64,000 nucleotides of DNA from Colwellia echini (GCF_002843355.2 NZ_PJAI02000010.1:92336-156335); one strand, 5' to 3'; shown: positions 31,810 to 41,220, counted from the first letter of the stretch. Made by a program: numbers and translations. The notes: a model not told the origin generated them from the letters alone.

Positions 31810-31905
31810 TTGGGTTGTGATATTTGCGTGTATCTTCAAATTTTTTAAGAAAGTTTACTAGATAACAAAATTCTAAAAAACCCGCTCATCTTAGCGGGTT
31901 TTTCT
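31795..31905 (+). promoter_or_regulatory. trp attenuator
   Basis: Segment 1:2 hairpin: CATAACTCG (31795-31803) pairs with TGGGTTGTG (31811-31819), including G-U pairs. Terminator (3:4): AAACCCGCT (31878-31886), loop CATCTT, AGCGGGTTT (31893-31901) and a T tract. TGGGTT of segment 2 can instead pair with AACCCG of segment 3 (31879-31884), forming an antiterminator when the ribosome stalls. Segments 2 and 3 are about 59 bases apart, farther than in E. coli, and the alternative pairing is short. Confidence 0.8.
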
Positions 31906-31962
31906 CGTTAAAATGTTGCCCTAACTTTAACGATATTGTTAATGTAATCATTAACAAAGGAG
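31906..31962 (+). promoter_or_regulatory. Second structured leader segment before trpE
   Basis: Two hairpins lie between the attenuator and the second leader ORF: CGTTAAA (31906-31912) with TTTAACG (31926-31932), and TTGTTAATG (31936-31944) with CATTAACAA (31949-31957). The second ends directly at the Shine-Dalgarno AGGAG (31958-31962). Arms share GTTAA/TTAAC cores and could pair in more than one way. Confidence 0.55.
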
Positions 31963-31968
31963 TAAGAA

Positions 31969-32025
31969 ATGATTAAAGCAAAAACATGGTTTATATGGTG
32001 GCTGTTGCCAATTTATGCAGGCTGA
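31969..32025 (+). CDS. Second Trp-rich leader ORF upstream of trpE
   Basis: An 18-codon ORF, MIKAKTWFIWWLLPIYAG, with three Trp codons (7, 10, 11) and a strong AGGAG six bases before the ATG. It ends 37 bases before the trpE start. The strong binding site contrasts with the weak one of trpE. It could tune trpE translation by ribosome stalling or coupling. That role is inference; the ORF and its signals are seen directly. Confidence 0.6.
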   Translation: MIKAKTWFIWWLLPIYAG

Positions 32026-32062
32026 CAATTACTTATTAAATAAACTAAATAGAAGAACTAAC

Positions 32063-33760
32063 ATGACTCAAATAAACTCTAGTACAAGCCGTTGTGGTGT
32101 TACTACAATAAAAGATAATACCAACTATCAAAACGATCCCTTAAGCGTTTATCAATTACTGTGCCACGAAAAACAGAATAATATTCTGTTGGAGTCTGCC
32201 GAAATTGATAAAAAACATTTATTAAAAAGCTTATTATTAACCGACTCTGCTTTAAAAATAGTATGTAACGCAAATGCCGTAACTTTTACCGCATTAACGT
32301 TAAATGGTGAAACGGCCCTACAATTTGCAGCAACCGAATTAGCCGCTCATGCACATATCCAGTTTGATGATGATAAAAAATCATTTGTCGCAACTTTTGC
32401 AGCCGTTGAGACGGATCTTGATGAGAAAGCCCGTTTAAGTGCCATTAATCCATTTCATAGTTTACGAATATTCAACCAACTCATTGATGATCAAAACCAC
32501 CCTTTCGCGATATTTTTAGGTGGTGCTTTTGCCTTTGATTTAATGGCTATTGCTGAAGAGTTACCAGTAGTAGTTGACGGTGAAAATACTTGTCCTGATT
32601 TTGTTTATTACCTAGCCGAAACTCTAGTGGTTATAGATCATGAATTAAAAACTACTGAGATTATTGGTAATATTTTCACCGACCAAGGTATCGACCAAAT
32701 ACAGGCAACAGAACGTCAGTTAGCCATTAATGAGCGTGTTGCACAAATAAAGCAAACCCTAAGTAGCGCTATTAACACCGATCACGTTGCTAACTTAACT
32801 ACTGAGTTAAATACTGACATTAATAGCGATTTAAATACCGCAACCAATATTGATATAAATGCTGAGTTACGTGTTGATATCAGCGATGAAAAATTTTGTG
32901 ATATTGTAGAGCAATTAAAAGAAAACATCAGAGCAGGCGATATTTTTCAAGTTGTACCTTCTCGTACTTTTACGCTTCCTTGTGCTGATTCAATTGCTGC
33001 TTATAAAGCGTTAAAAATCAGTAATCCTAGTCCATACATGTTTTACTTAAATGACAGTGATTTTTGTATGTTTGGCGCTTCCCCTGAGTCGGCAATTAAA
33101 TATCAATCAAGTAATCGCCAAGTAGAAATTTACCCTATTGCAGGTACGCGTCCACGCGGTCGTGATAAGCAAGGTAATATTTCGTTAGATTTAGACAGTC
33201 GCATAGAGTTAGAACTTCGCCAAGATAAAAAAGAGTCTGCTGAGCATATTATGCTTGTCGATTTAGCGCGTAATGATATTGCAAGAGTTTCACAACCTGG
33301 CACTCGTTATGTTGCTGATTTATTAAAAGTAGACCGATATTCACACGTAATGCATTTAGTTTCTCGGGTTTGCGGTACTTTACAAACCGATCTTGATGCT
33401 TTGCACGCTTATCAAGCTTGTATGAATATGGGCACACTTTCTGGCGCACCTAAAGTAAAAGCGACTTCACTGATTCGTGAAGTAGAAGGTAAGCGCCGTG
33501 GTAGTTACGGTGGTGCTGTTGGTTATGTTACCGGTACTGGCGAAATGGATACCTGTATCGTTATCCGCTCTGCGTTTGTAAAAGACAATATTGCACAAGT
33601 ACAAGCAGGTGCAGGTGTTGTTTATGACTCAGACCCACAAAGCGAAGCAAATGAGACCAGACAAAAAGCTCAAGCGGTGATCAGTGCGATCAATGAAGCT
33701 AACAAAACGTTTACCAATCCCCTACCAAGCACTTCAATAAAGGAGCAGGCAAATGACTAA
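32063..33760 (+). CDS. trpE: Anthranilate synthase component I
   Basis: A 565-residue enzyme converting chorismate and ammonia to anthranilate. I chose ATG 32063 (MTQINSSTS); the longer frame from 32015 starts inside the second leader ORF. The feedback site for tryptophan is visible (ILLESAEIDKK, residues 41-51). The chorismate-binding domain includes YPIAGTRPRGRD and GAGVVYDSDP. It is about 45 residues longer than E. coli TrpE, mostly through an Asn/Asp/Thr-rich linker at 236-272 between the two halves. It overlaps trpG by 8 bases. Confidence 0.97.
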   Translation: MTQINSSTSRCGVTTIKDNTNYQNDPLSVYQLLCHEKQNNILLESAEIDKKHLLKSLLLTDSALKIVCNANAVTFTALTLNGETALQFAATELAAHAHIQFDDDKKSFVATFAAVETDLDEKARLSAINPFHSLRIFNQLIDDQNHPFAIFLGGAFAFDLMAIAEELPVVVDGENTCPDFVYYLAETLVVIDHELKTTEIIGNIFTDQGIDQIQATERQLAINERVAQIKQTLSSAINTDHVANLTTELNTDINSDLNTATNIDINAELRVDISDEKFCDIVEQLKENIRAGDIFQVVPSRTFTLPCADSIAAYKALKISNPSPYMFYLNDSDFCMFGASPESAIKYQSSNRQVEIYPIAGTRPRGRDKQGNISLDLDSRIELELRQDKKESAEHIMLVDLARNDIARVSQPGTRYVADLLKVDRYSHVMHLVSRVCGTLQTDLDALHAYQACMNMGTLSGAPKVKATSLIREVEGKRRGSYGGAVGYVTGTGEMDTCIVIRSAFVKDNIAQVQAGAGVVYDSDPQSEANETRQKAQAVISAINEANKTFTNPLPSTSIKEQAND

Positions 33761-34415
33761 ATTATTTATGCTAGATAACCTAGATTCATTTACCTATAAC
33801 CTAGTCGATGAATTTCAATGTTTAGGCTTTGAACCCAGCGTTTACCGTAATACCTTAAACGCAGATTTTATTTTTAATAAAATGTTAGAGCACACTGAAA
33901 AAACATCAGAGCCAGTATTACTAGTATTATCACCAGGTCCTGGTGAACCAAGTAAAGCGGGTTGTTTAATGGCGCTTATTGAAAAGTGTTCAGGACGAAT
34001 TCCTATGTTAGGTATTTGTTTAGGACACCAAGCGTTAATTGAACATTATGGTGGTAAGGTTGATAGAGCCGAAGAAATTATTCACGGTAAATCTTCAAAT
34101 ATTACCCACAGTGGCGTAGGGGCATTTAAAGGTATTCAAAACCCATTACCAGTGGCACGTTACCACTCATTAATAGGTAAAGATATCCCACAAGGTGTTG
34201 ATGTTATTGCTGATTATAATGGTATGTGTATGGCGATAAGTAAAGATGACGATGCAGTATTAGCATTTCAGTTTCATCCTGAATCTATTCTAACCACTTT
34301 TGGTACGCCGCTTTTAGCACAAGGAATTGAGTACTTACTCTCAATGGCACAGTCACTTAAGCACAGTAGTGACGACAGCAAAAACGACCGTAACAGCAAT
34401 ACTTCAGGAGTATAA
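33753..34415 (+). CDS. trpG: Anthranilate synthase component II (glutaminase)
   Basis: A 220-residue class I glutamine amidotransferase supplying ammonia to TrpE. The nucleophile Cys89 is in MLGICLGHQAL, and the His-Glu pair in QFHPESIL. Unlike E. coli it is not fused to TrpD. It overlaps the end of trpE and stops one base before the trpD start. Confidence 0.96.
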   Translation: MTKLFMLDNLDSFTYNLVDEFQCLGFEPSVYRNTLNADFIFNKMLEHTEKTSEPVLLVLSPGPGEPSKAGCLMALIEKCSGRIPMLGICLGHQALIEHYGGKVDRAEEIIHGKSSNITHSGVGAFKGIQNPLPVARYHSLIGKDIPQGVDVIADYNGMCMAISKDDDAVLAFQFHPESILTTFGTPLLAQGIEYLLSMAQSLKHSSDDSKNDRNSNTSGV

Positions 34416-34416
34416 A

Positions 34417-35520
34417 ATGACGGACGCGAAACCAATTAACAACACAGATGCAGCATTAGCTGACATCAAAGCGACATTATCTTCATTAGTTGATGGTGTT
34501 GATTTAACGCAATGCCAAAGCCACGATTTTTTCCAGCAAGTATTACAAGGTAATATCGACCCTGCTTTAATGGCAAGTGTATTAACTGCGCTAAAAATTA
34601 AAGGCGAAACGCCACAAGAAATTGCTGGAGCCGCTATTGCAATACGTAATGCGGCAACCGCCTTCCCTGCGCGTGCAGATGATGCAAGCGTTGCTGATTG
34701 TGTAGGTACAGGAGGCGATGGCGCTAATACTATTAATATATCAACTACAGCTGCAATTCTTGCTGCTGCTTGTGGTTTAAAAATGGCAAAACATGGTAAT
34801 AGAAGTGTTTCAAGCATGTCTGGCTCAGCCGATTTACTTGAAGCATTTGGCGTTAATTTATCAATGTCACCAGAAACCGCTAATAATTGTTTAGCCCAAG
34901 CGAACTTATGCTTTTTATACGCGCCTGCTTATCATACCGGTTTTAAATATGCAGGACCTGTTCGTCAAGCCATGGGCATTCGCACTATATTTAATATTTT
35001 AGGTCCGTTAGTTAATCCATCAAAGCCAAACATTATGTTACTTGGTGTATATATCCCTGAGCTATTATTGCCTATAGCAAAGGCATTACAGCTAACAGGC
35101 GTTAAACGCGCTTTTGTTGTTCACGGCAGTGGCTTGGATGAAATAGCTTTACATGGTGACACCCAAGTAATCGAAATTAAAAACGATGAATTGATTGAAC
35201 GAACCATTAACCCTCAAGACTTTAGTTTACAAAGCTATTCATTAAAAGATATTGAAGGCGGAACACCTACTGAAAATGCTGAGATAATTAAAGCTATTTT
35301 ATCAGGCAATGGTAAGGAAGCTCATAACGCTGCGGTTATCATTAACTGTGCGGCGCTACTTTATTTACATGATAAGGCGAGTTCACTGTCACAAGCAGCA
35401 GAGATGGCAAGCGACGTACTAGCTTCTGGTAAAGGTTTTACCACATTAACCAAATTAGTTGAGCTTTCAAATCAAGAAATCACCTCTTCAAGTACTGCAA
35501 CTACAGCAACCAAGGTTTAA
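34417..35520 (+). CDS. trpD: Anthranilate phosphoribosyltransferase
   Basis: A 367-residue enzyme joining anthranilate to PRPP. The PRPP-binding glycine loop is in CVGTGGDGANTINIST, followed by KHGNRSVSSMSGSADLLEAFG. I chose ATG 34417, which has AGGAG seven bases upstream and follows the trpG stop by one base; the frame extends further upstream only inside trpG. Confidence 0.97.
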   Translation: MTDAKPINNTDAALADIKATLSSLVDGVDLTQCQSHDFFQQVLQGNIDPALMASVLTALKIKGETPQEIAGAAIAIRNAATAFPARADDASVADCVGTGGDGANTINISTTAAILAAACGLKMAKHGNRSVSSMSGSADLLEAFGVNLSMSPETANNCLAQANLCFLYAPAYHTGFKYAGPVRQAMGIRTIFNILGPLVNPSKPNIMLLGVYIPELLLPIAKALQLTGVKRAFVVHGSGLDEIALHGDTQVIEIKNDELIERTINPQDFSLQSYSLKDIEGGTPTENAEIIKAILSGNGKEAHNAAVIINCAALLYLHDKASSLSQAAEMASDVLASGKGFTTLTKLVELSNQEITSSSTATTATKV

Positions 35521-35522
35521 AA

Positions 35523-36980
35523 ATGACAACTACCACTAATGAACCGACAGCTAACACATCGGAAAAAAGAAACATTTTAGAGCGCATTGTTGACGATAAA
35601 CGTGTTGAAATTGACGCATTAAAAATAAGTAAACCATTAGCTAGTTTTATTGATGATTTAGTGCCTACCACTAAAGACATGTACGCGGCATTAACTCGTA
35701 CCAAAGATAAACCTTACGCTGGTTTTATTCTTGAATGTAAAAAAGCATCACCGTCTAAAGGCTTAATTCGCCCTGACTTTGATGTAAAAAGTATTTGTCA
35801 AACCTATGATAAATACGCAGCCGCTATTTCAGTATTAACCGACAAAAAATATTTTCAAGGTGACTTTGACTATTTAAGAACTGTTACTGAATCGGTTAAA
35901 TGTCCGGTACTTAACAAAGACTTTTTTATAGATACTTACCAAATTCATTTAGCTAGACACTACGGTGCTGATGCTGTTTTATTAATGTTAAGTGTTTTAT
36001 CTGATGAAGAATATAAAGAGTTAGCTGCGGTTGCTGAGCAATATAATTTAGCCATTTTAACTGAAATATCAACAGAAGATGAACGCGACCGAGCAATTGC
36101 ATTAAATGCCAAAATGATTGGCATAAATAATCGTAACTTACGTGATCTAAGTACTGATTTAATACGTACCTTTGAATACGCGCCTACCTTACCAGATGAT
36201 AGAATTATTATTTCTGAGTCAGGTATTTATAACAATGCGCAAGTGAGAGAGTTAGCTCCTGCGGTTGATGGATTCTTAGTAGGTAGTTCATTAATGGACC
36301 CTAATAATAATGTTTATCAAGATATTGATTTAGCTTGTCGAAAACTGATTTATGGCAATAATAAAGTGTGCGGCTTAACCGATGCAAAATACGCTAATGC
36401 AGCAGCTGATGCTGGAGCTCGTTTTGGCGGATTGATTTTTGCAGAAAAGTCCCCACGTTATGTAACGAAAAGCCAAGCTCAAGCAATTATTCAAGCCGAC
36501 TTAAAATTAGAGTATGTGGGGGTTTTCGTTAATGAAAATAGAGACACTATTATCGATTTAGTTAAAAGCTTAAAACTTAGCGCTGTGCAACTGCACGGTA
36601 GTGAAGATGAGCACTATATTGACGCATTAACGAAAGAGCTTAAAGAAAGTGGCTGTGATTATTGTCAAGTATGGCAAGCAAGCCCTGTAGTACAAACTGT
36701 ACCTTTACTTAATTCGTCAGTTAAACATCATGTACTTGACGGGCAAAGCCCTGGTAGTGGTCAGTCATTTGATTGGCAAGTACTCAGTGAAAGTGAACAA
36801 GATTTATCACAAAGCTTTTTAGCCGGTGGTTTAAACAATGACAATATTGAGCAAGCCATCGAGCAGTTAACTCATGTCGATTTATTTGGCTTAGATCTCA
36901 ACTCAGGTGTTGAAGAGAGCCCAGGTATTAAATCAAGCGAAAAACTTAACCAAGTGTTTTCGCAAATTAGGAATTACTAA
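35523..36980 (+). CDS. trpC: Bifunctional indole-3-glycerol phosphate synthase / phosphoribosylanthranilate isomerase
   Basis: A 485-residue fusion as in E. coli TrpCF. The N-terminal synthase half (about 1-275) includes [15 protein letters not shown] and [14 protein letters not shown]; the C-terminal isomerase half includes [11 protein letters not shown] (catalytic Cys), [14 protein letters not shown] and VQLHGSEDE. It carries out steps three and four of the pathway. It starts two bases after the trpD stop. Confidence 0.97.
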   Translation: MTTTTNEPTANTSEKRNILERIVDDKRVEIDALKISKPLASFIDDLVPTTKDMYAALTRTKDKPYAGFILECKKASPSKGLIRPDFDVKSICQTYDKYAAAISVLTDKKYFQGDFDYLRTVTESVKCPVLNKDFFIDTYQIHLARHYGADAVLLMLSVLSDEEYKELAAVAEQYNLAILTEISTEDERDRAIALNAKMIGINNRNLRDLSTDLIRTFEYAPTLPDDRIIISESGIYNNAQVRELAPAVDGFLVGSSLMDPNNNVYQDIDLACRKLIYGNNKVCGLTDAKYANAAADAGARFGGLIFAEKSPRYVTKSQAQAIIQADLKLEYVGVFVNENRDTIIDLVKSLKLSAVQLHGSEDEHYIDALTKELKESGCDYCQVWQASPVVQTVPLLNSSVKHHVLDGQSPGSGQSFDWQVLSESEQDLSQSFLAGGLNNDNIEQAIEQLTHVDLFGLDLNSGVEESPGIKSSEKLNQVFSQIRNY

Positions 36981-36981
36981 A

Positions 36982-38247
36982 ATGTCAGATATCAATCAAG
37001 AAGATAACGGAAAAAAGATTTCCGAAAAAAGCTACTTGCCCGCCTACTTTGGTGAATTTGGTGGTATGTATGTAGGTGAACTTTTAGTCCCTGCATTAGA
37101 ACAATTAGAACAAGCATTTATTGAATCTCAAACAGATGAAGCATTTTTAAAAGAGTTCAACGACTTATTAACCAAGTATGCAGGTCGCCCAACGCCACTT
37201 ACTCGTTGTCGTAACATTGTTAAAAACCCGCTAGCTAAAATTTATTTAAAGCGTGAAGATCTTTTACACGGCGGCGCGCACAAAACTAACCAAGTGTTAG
37301 GGCAAGCTCTTTTAGCAAAACGTATGGGTAAAACCGAAATCATCGCTGAAACAGGTGCAGGCCAACATGGTGTTGCCACCGCAATTGCCTGTTCGTTGCT
37401 TGGTTTAAAATGTAAAATTTATATGGGGGCAGTTGATTGTCAACGCCAACAACCTAACGTATTTCGTATGGAATTAATGGGAGCAGAAGTAATTCCTGTA
37501 ACCGCTGGCTCTGGTACATTAAAAGATGCGGTAAACGAAGCATTGCGTGACTGGTCAGCAAATTATGAAAAAGCACATTACTTATTAGGTACTGCTGCAG
37601 GCCCCCACCCATTCCCAACTATTGTTCGTGAATTTCAAAAAATGATTGGCGAAGAAGCTAAAGTTCAATTTCTTGAAGAAGAAGGTCGCTTACCTGATTA
37701 TGTTATTGCTGCTGTTGGCGGTGGTTCAAATGCTATTGGTATGTTCACCGATTTTATCAAAGAAGAAGGCGTAAAACTTATTGGCGTTGAGGCTGGCGGT
37801 AAAGGTATAGATACCGATCACCACGGCGCCACACTTGTTGCTGGAACTAAAGGTATGTTGCACGGTAATTACACCTACATAATGCAAGATAAATTTGGCC
37901 AAATAGAAGAGTCATACTCGGTATCAGCAGGTCTTGATTATCCCGCTGTTGGCCCACAACACGCATTTTTAAAAGATACTGGTCGTGCGCAATATGTACC
38001 GATTAATGATGACGAAGCTTTAGCCGCTTTTCAAGCGTTAGCTAAGAGTGAAGGTATTATTCCTGCACTTGAATCATCACATGCCTTAGCACAAGCCTTG
38101 AAAATGGCTGAAGCTGCAACAGAAGAAACTATTTATTTAGTAAATCTTTCTGGTCGTGGTGATAAAGATTTAGCCCACGTACACGCAATTCTTTCACCTG
38201 AAGCTGTAGCATCAGAAACACGAGTTAAATACAGAGGAGAAGCATAA
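36982..38247 (+). CDS. trpB: Tryptophan synthase beta chain
   Basis: A 421-residue PLP enzyme joining indole to serine. The PLP lysine is in [14 protein letters not shown], the phosphate loop is VGGGSNAIG, and the catalytic Glu is in ETGAGQHG. The start is ATG 36982, one base after the trpC stop; an in-frame extension into trpC is not needed. It overlaps trpA by one base (TAATG). Confidence 0.98.
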   Translation: MSDINQEDNGKKISEKSYLPAYFGEFGGMYVGELLVPALEQLEQAFIESQTDEAFLKEFNDLLTKYAGRPTPLTRCRNIVKNPLAKIYLKREDLLHGGAHKTNQVLGQALLAKRMGKTEIIAETGAGQHGVATAIACSLLGLKCKIYMGAVDCQRQQPNVFRMELMGAEVIPVTAGSGTLKDAVNEALRDWSANYEKAHYLLGTAAGPHPFPTIVREFQKMIGEEAKVQFLEEEGRLPDYVIAAVGGGSNAIGMFTDFIKEEGVKLIGVEAGGKGIDTDHHGATLVAGTKGMLHGNYTYIMQDKFGQIEESYSVSAGLDYPAVGPQHAFLKDTGRAQYVPINDDEALAAFQALAKSEGIIPALESSHALAQALKMAEAATEETIYLVNLSGRGDKDLAHVHAILSPEAVASETRVKYRGEA

Positions 38248-39110
38248 TGTCAGAATCATTTACTCCTGCAGCAAATATTCAGCAAGCTGGTGCTCGCTAC
38301 CAAGCATCATTCGCGGCCTTAAAAGAAAAAAACGAGAAAGCCTTCATTCCGTTTGTGATGATTGGTGATCCTAACGCAGAACAATCTTTTGCAGTTATCA
38401 AGAGTCTAATTGACGCAGGTGCTGATGCACTAGAGTTAGGTATTCCTTTTTCAGATCCAAGTGCCGATGGTTTAACTATTCAGCATGCTGCCCTACGCGC
38501 TCTAGGTGAAGGTATGACCCCTGATACTTGTATCGATATCTTAAAACAAGTACGTGAATATGCTCCGCAAATTCCTATTGGTTTATTACTTTACGGTAAC
38601 TTAGTGTTTGCACGCGGCATAGATAAATTCTATAAAGATATGAGCGAAGCAGGTGTTGATTCTGTATTAATTGCTGATGTGCCAATTAGAGAAAGTGAGC
38701 CGTTTAAGGCTGCTGCTTTAAAATATGGTGTTGCACCAATTTTTATTGCGCCACCAAACGCCAGTGATGATACCTTACGCGCAGTATCGTCTTTATCTCG
38801 TGGCTACACTTATGTATTAAGTCGTGCAGGAGTTACTGGTGTAGATACGCCTGAAACACCTAAAAATACAGTTACTAGCACAGCAAACCAACTTATTGAA
38901 ACATTAAATAAGTATAATGCAGCGCCACCAGTTATTGGTTTTGGTATATCAACGCCTCAGCAAGTTAAAGAAGCACTTAACGCAGGTGCTTTAGGTGCTA
39001 TAAGTGGATCAGCGGTTGTTAAAGTAATTGAGAATAACCTAAATGATCATGAAAAAATGCTTACTGAAATGTCACATTTTATTAGTGAAATGAAAGCAGC
39101 AACACGCTAA
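38247..39110 (+). CDS. trpA: Tryptophan synthase alpha chain
   Basis: A 287-residue TIM-barrel enzyme splitting indole-3-glycerol phosphate to indole. The catalytic Glu is in [15 protein letters not shown] and the catalytic Asp in [11 protein letters not shown]. It is somewhat longer than E. coli TrpA (268) owing to N- and C-terminal extensions. It is the last gene of the operon. Confidence 0.97.
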   Translation: MSESFTPAANIQQAGARYQASFAALKEKNEKAFIPFVMIGDPNAEQSFAVIKSLIDAGADALELGIPFSDPSADGLTIQHAALRALGEGMTPDTCIDILKQVREYAPQIPIGLLLYGNLVFARGIDKFYKDMSEAGVDSVLIADVPIRESEPFKAAALKYGVAPIFIAPPNASDDTLRAVSSLSRGYTYVLSRAGVTGVDTPETPKNTVTSTANQLIETLNKYNAAPPVIGFGISTPQQVKEALNAGALGAISGSAVVKVIENNLNDHEKMLTEMSHFISEMKAATR

Positions 39111-39148
39111 ACCCTTGTTAACATTTTACAACTGAAAAAAGCAATAAT

Positions 39149-39188
39149 ACTAATCGGATTCATTGGATTAGTCATATTGTTTTTTTTT
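39149..39188 (+). terminator. Possible trp operon terminator
   Basis: ACTAATC (39149-39155) pairs with GATTAGT (39166-39172), and a T9 run begins at 39180, seven bases after the stem. The spacing is loose, so it may be a weak terminator. Confidence 0.45.
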
Positions 39189-39393
39189 GCCTGTAATTTA
39201 ACCAGAATTCAGGAAAAGAAAAATGCTATAACAGCCTTATTTATCCGTATTATTAATGAAACTGGTAATGGAACTGATATTACACAACGAAGCTATTTTA
39301 ATGTTCATTACCTGAAAATACTGGCGATAACCTTAATGAGATGCTCCTCTTTAAGGATTAGTATATGAAATAACAAATAAAATCCGCACAAAT

Positions 39394-39419
39394 AAAAAAT
39401 GCGACTCGGTGAGTCGCAT
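39394..39419 (-). terminator. Rho-independent terminator of CsrB-type RNA 1
   Basis: On the minus strand ATGCGACTC, loop ACC, GAGTCGCAT, then T6. It has a 9-bp perfect stem and leaves no gene on this strand to terminate other than the RNA. Confidence 0.95.
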
Positions 39420-40035
39420 CTCTATTACTAGCTTATATGGTGCATCCCGCACACATATTTTAAAAATCTCAAATCTTCCCTGCAACACTTTCCCTAGTTT
39501 GTCCTAATGAGTCCTCTCATTTCCCTGGTGGTAAAATGTATATCATTAATAAATAATGAAAAATAATACCTTTAATCATCCTTAATTAGTGTCGTCCTGA
39601 CGCTATTTCCTTTTTATAATCCGTTATTACTTATCCTTAATAATAGTTTTCCATAACTACTGTCTTCCTGACCTTAGTGTTCCTCACCAAGTCACATCCT
39701 TATTCATTATTCCACAGCGGTATCCTACCACTTAACTTCGTCCTTAAAGTCTCCTATCTAACCCTATTATCACTTCAAATAAGTAAAAAACTTAATGAAG
39801 TTAAATTAAAGCATCCTGCTTTAGGTTATCCTTAATATTTTAAGTTAACAGTACAAGCATCCTTACTTGATCTTCCGTGACTTACGTCCTTTGCATCCTG
39901 TTTCTCAACTCATCCTTAAGTAATTAACCATCCTCGGTATATCCTAAAGTTACTTGAATCCGTCTAAGTAACTGTTATCCTCCGTGATTGCACTACAAGT
40001 AATGCTAAAGCCCCCTGCTCCTTGTCTTCCTGACA
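39394..40035 (-). ncRNA. CsrB-type CsrA-sequestering small RNA, copy 1
   Basis: Read on the minus strand, this non-coding stretch holds about 33 GGA motifs (hand count) in some 640 bases, many as AGGA, AAGGA or CAGGA. Several sit in loops of short perfect hairpins, for example GTC-AGGAA-GAC, TAAAGC-AGGAT-GCTTTA and CAAG-TAAGGATG-CTTG. CsrB RNAs bind many CsrA dimers through such loops. The RNA ends at a strong terminator (39394-39419). The start is estimated from the -10-like TAACAT; bounds are approximate. It is longer than E. coli CsrB (about 370 bases). Confidence 0.85.
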
Positions 40036-40041
40036 GAACCA

Positions 40042-40047
40042 ATGTTA
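40042..40047 (-). promoter_or_regulatory. Candidate -10 element of CsrB-type RNA 1
   Basis: TAACAT on the minus strand, inside the block TTTAGGTGTAACAT, which is conserved as TTTAGGTGTACTAT in front of copy 2. No good -35 is present, as expected for an activator-dependent promoter. Confidence 0.5.
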
Positions 40048-40138
40048 CACCTAAAGACTGTTTATAAAATTACTTAAATAATAAAAACTTTAAGTGTAAC
40101 TTTATTGTAACATTACAATATTTTTACCGACTCTTATT

Positions 40139-40151
40139 TATCAACAACTTA
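40139..40151 (+). promoter_or_regulatory. IHF consensus site before CsrB-type RNA 1
   Basis: TATCAACAACTTA fits WATCAANNNNTTR at every fixed position. It lies between the GacA/UvrY-type box and the promoter, 67 bases from the box centre, exactly as in copy 2. Confidence 0.65.
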
Positions 40152-40203
40152 AGATTAAAACATGAAAAAAAGTTGTTAATTTTGCCATTATATCTCACAA
40201 CAA

Positions 40204-40221
40204 TGTAAGACATGTCTTACA
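40204..40221. promoter_or_regulatory. GacA/UvrY-type upstream activating box of RNA 1
   Basis: TGTAAGACATGTCTTACA is an 18-bp perfect palindrome and a full match to the known GacA/UvrY box TGTAAG-N6-CTTACA. Its centre is about 177 bases upstream of the estimated RNA start, close to the spacing known for GacA-dependent Rsm/Csr RNA genes. Confidence 0.85.
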
Positions 40222-40501
40222 AACATAATGGCAATTATCTACAATGCTTTTTGCAAAATGTTGTATTAAATAACGCCCAAATAAGCCACATTAATTCGCT
40301 TAATTTGAAATAGTATATTTTATAGGCTTTATACCAACCCAATTAAATAGATGAGCATTAATACGGGTTAATATACCCAACTACTTCGTTACTTATTTAA
40401 ACAATGAGTATTAAAGTAAATGCCTTGTATTTGACCATTTTCCCTTAATATGAAATAGATCGCCTAATTAATAGAATGAGTATTATTTAATTATTAGCCA
40501 T

Positions 40502-40527
40502 AAAAAATGCGACCCAATGAGTCGCAT
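40502..40527 (-). terminator. Rho-independent terminator of CsrB-type RNA 2
   Basis: On the minus strand ATGCGACTC, loop ATT, GGGTCGCAT, then T6. Compared with the terminator of copy 1, one A-U pair is replaced by G-U, so pairing is kept. Confidence 0.94.
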
Positions 40528-41117
40528 TTTGATTACTAGCTTATAACAATTTACATAGTTAACGATCTCATATCTCCTTTAAAATTAAGTCTTAGAGATA
40601 ACCTTTTAATTACCACTCAATCATCCATAACGAGAGTGCTTTAAACATGCCTTTATTTCAATTCCCTTTAATAACTTCCTTTTTAGTAATTTCCTAATTA
40701 CTGTCTTCCTGACCTTGGTGATCCATACCAAGTCACATCCTTGTTCATAGCTTCCAAAGTAGCGTCCTACCACTAGACTTCGTCCTTAAAGCCTCCCTGT
40801 TAAACCATTTTATAAATAGTGCTTCATTTATCCTAACTTAGTACTCATTTAGAAAAATTAAATTATTTATAAGTAAAGCATCCTGCTTTAGGTTCCCTTA
40901 TTTTTAGCGTTAAGCATCCTTGCTTATATCTTCCTTGAATTGCATCCGGTGCATCCAATTAACTCATTCCTTAAGCTAGCTTGCCATCCTCGGCAAATCC
41001 TTAAACTACTTGTTCCGTCGAGTAATTTACTTTTCCTTAATTACATTACATCTAGTACGCTAATATTCTAGTCTGCTAATATAATGCTGAAACATCCTGT
41101 CTCTTGTCTTCCTGACA
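40502..41117 (-). ncRNA. CsrB-type CsrA-sequestering small RNA, copy 2
   Basis: A diverged tandem copy of the RNA downstream, about 615 bases, with about 26 GGA motifs (hand count) on the minus strand. It opens with a perfect CTTGTC-AGGAA-GACAAG hairpin and keeps TAAAGC-AGGAT-GCTTTA, TAAGC-AAGGAT-GCTTA and TTGCC-GAGGAT-GGCAA. Shared blocks align over the whole length, while the sequence between hairpins has drifted. It ends at its own terminator. Start and end are estimates. Confidence 0.85.
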
Positions 41118-41123
41118 AGATTA

Positions 41124-41129
41124 ATAGTA
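41124..41129 (-). promoter_or_regulatory. Candidate -10 element of CsrB-type RNA 2
   Basis: TACTAT on the minus strand within TTTAGGTGTACTAT, the counterpart of the block before copy 1. A 17-base spacer leads back to a poor -35 (CTTAGA). Confidence 0.5.
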
Positions 41130-41220
41130 CACCTAAATTATGATTTTCTAAGTGACTTAACAAAAAAATATTATATGTAAAAACAATGTAACGTTTATAA
41201 ACATAGATTAATCAATTAAA

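Noticed and set aside
32015..32062. Longer trpE reading frame starting at 32015
   Set aside because: It begins inside the second leader ORF in another frame without a ribosome binding site; family alignment starts after ATG 32063.
34404..34817. 137-codon minus-strand ORF inside trpD
   Set aside because: It is antisense to trpD in a highly conserved operon and has no supporting signal.
39177..39368. 63-codon ORF downstream of trpA
   Set aside because: It opens with TTG within the T run of the likely trp terminator, has no ribosome binding site and no recognisable protein pattern.
39420..41110. Repeated short motifs that at first look like a CRISPR or tandem-repeat array
   Set aside because: Motif spacing is irregular, there are no constant repeats with unique spacers, and hairpins with GGA loops plus terminators explain the pattern better.
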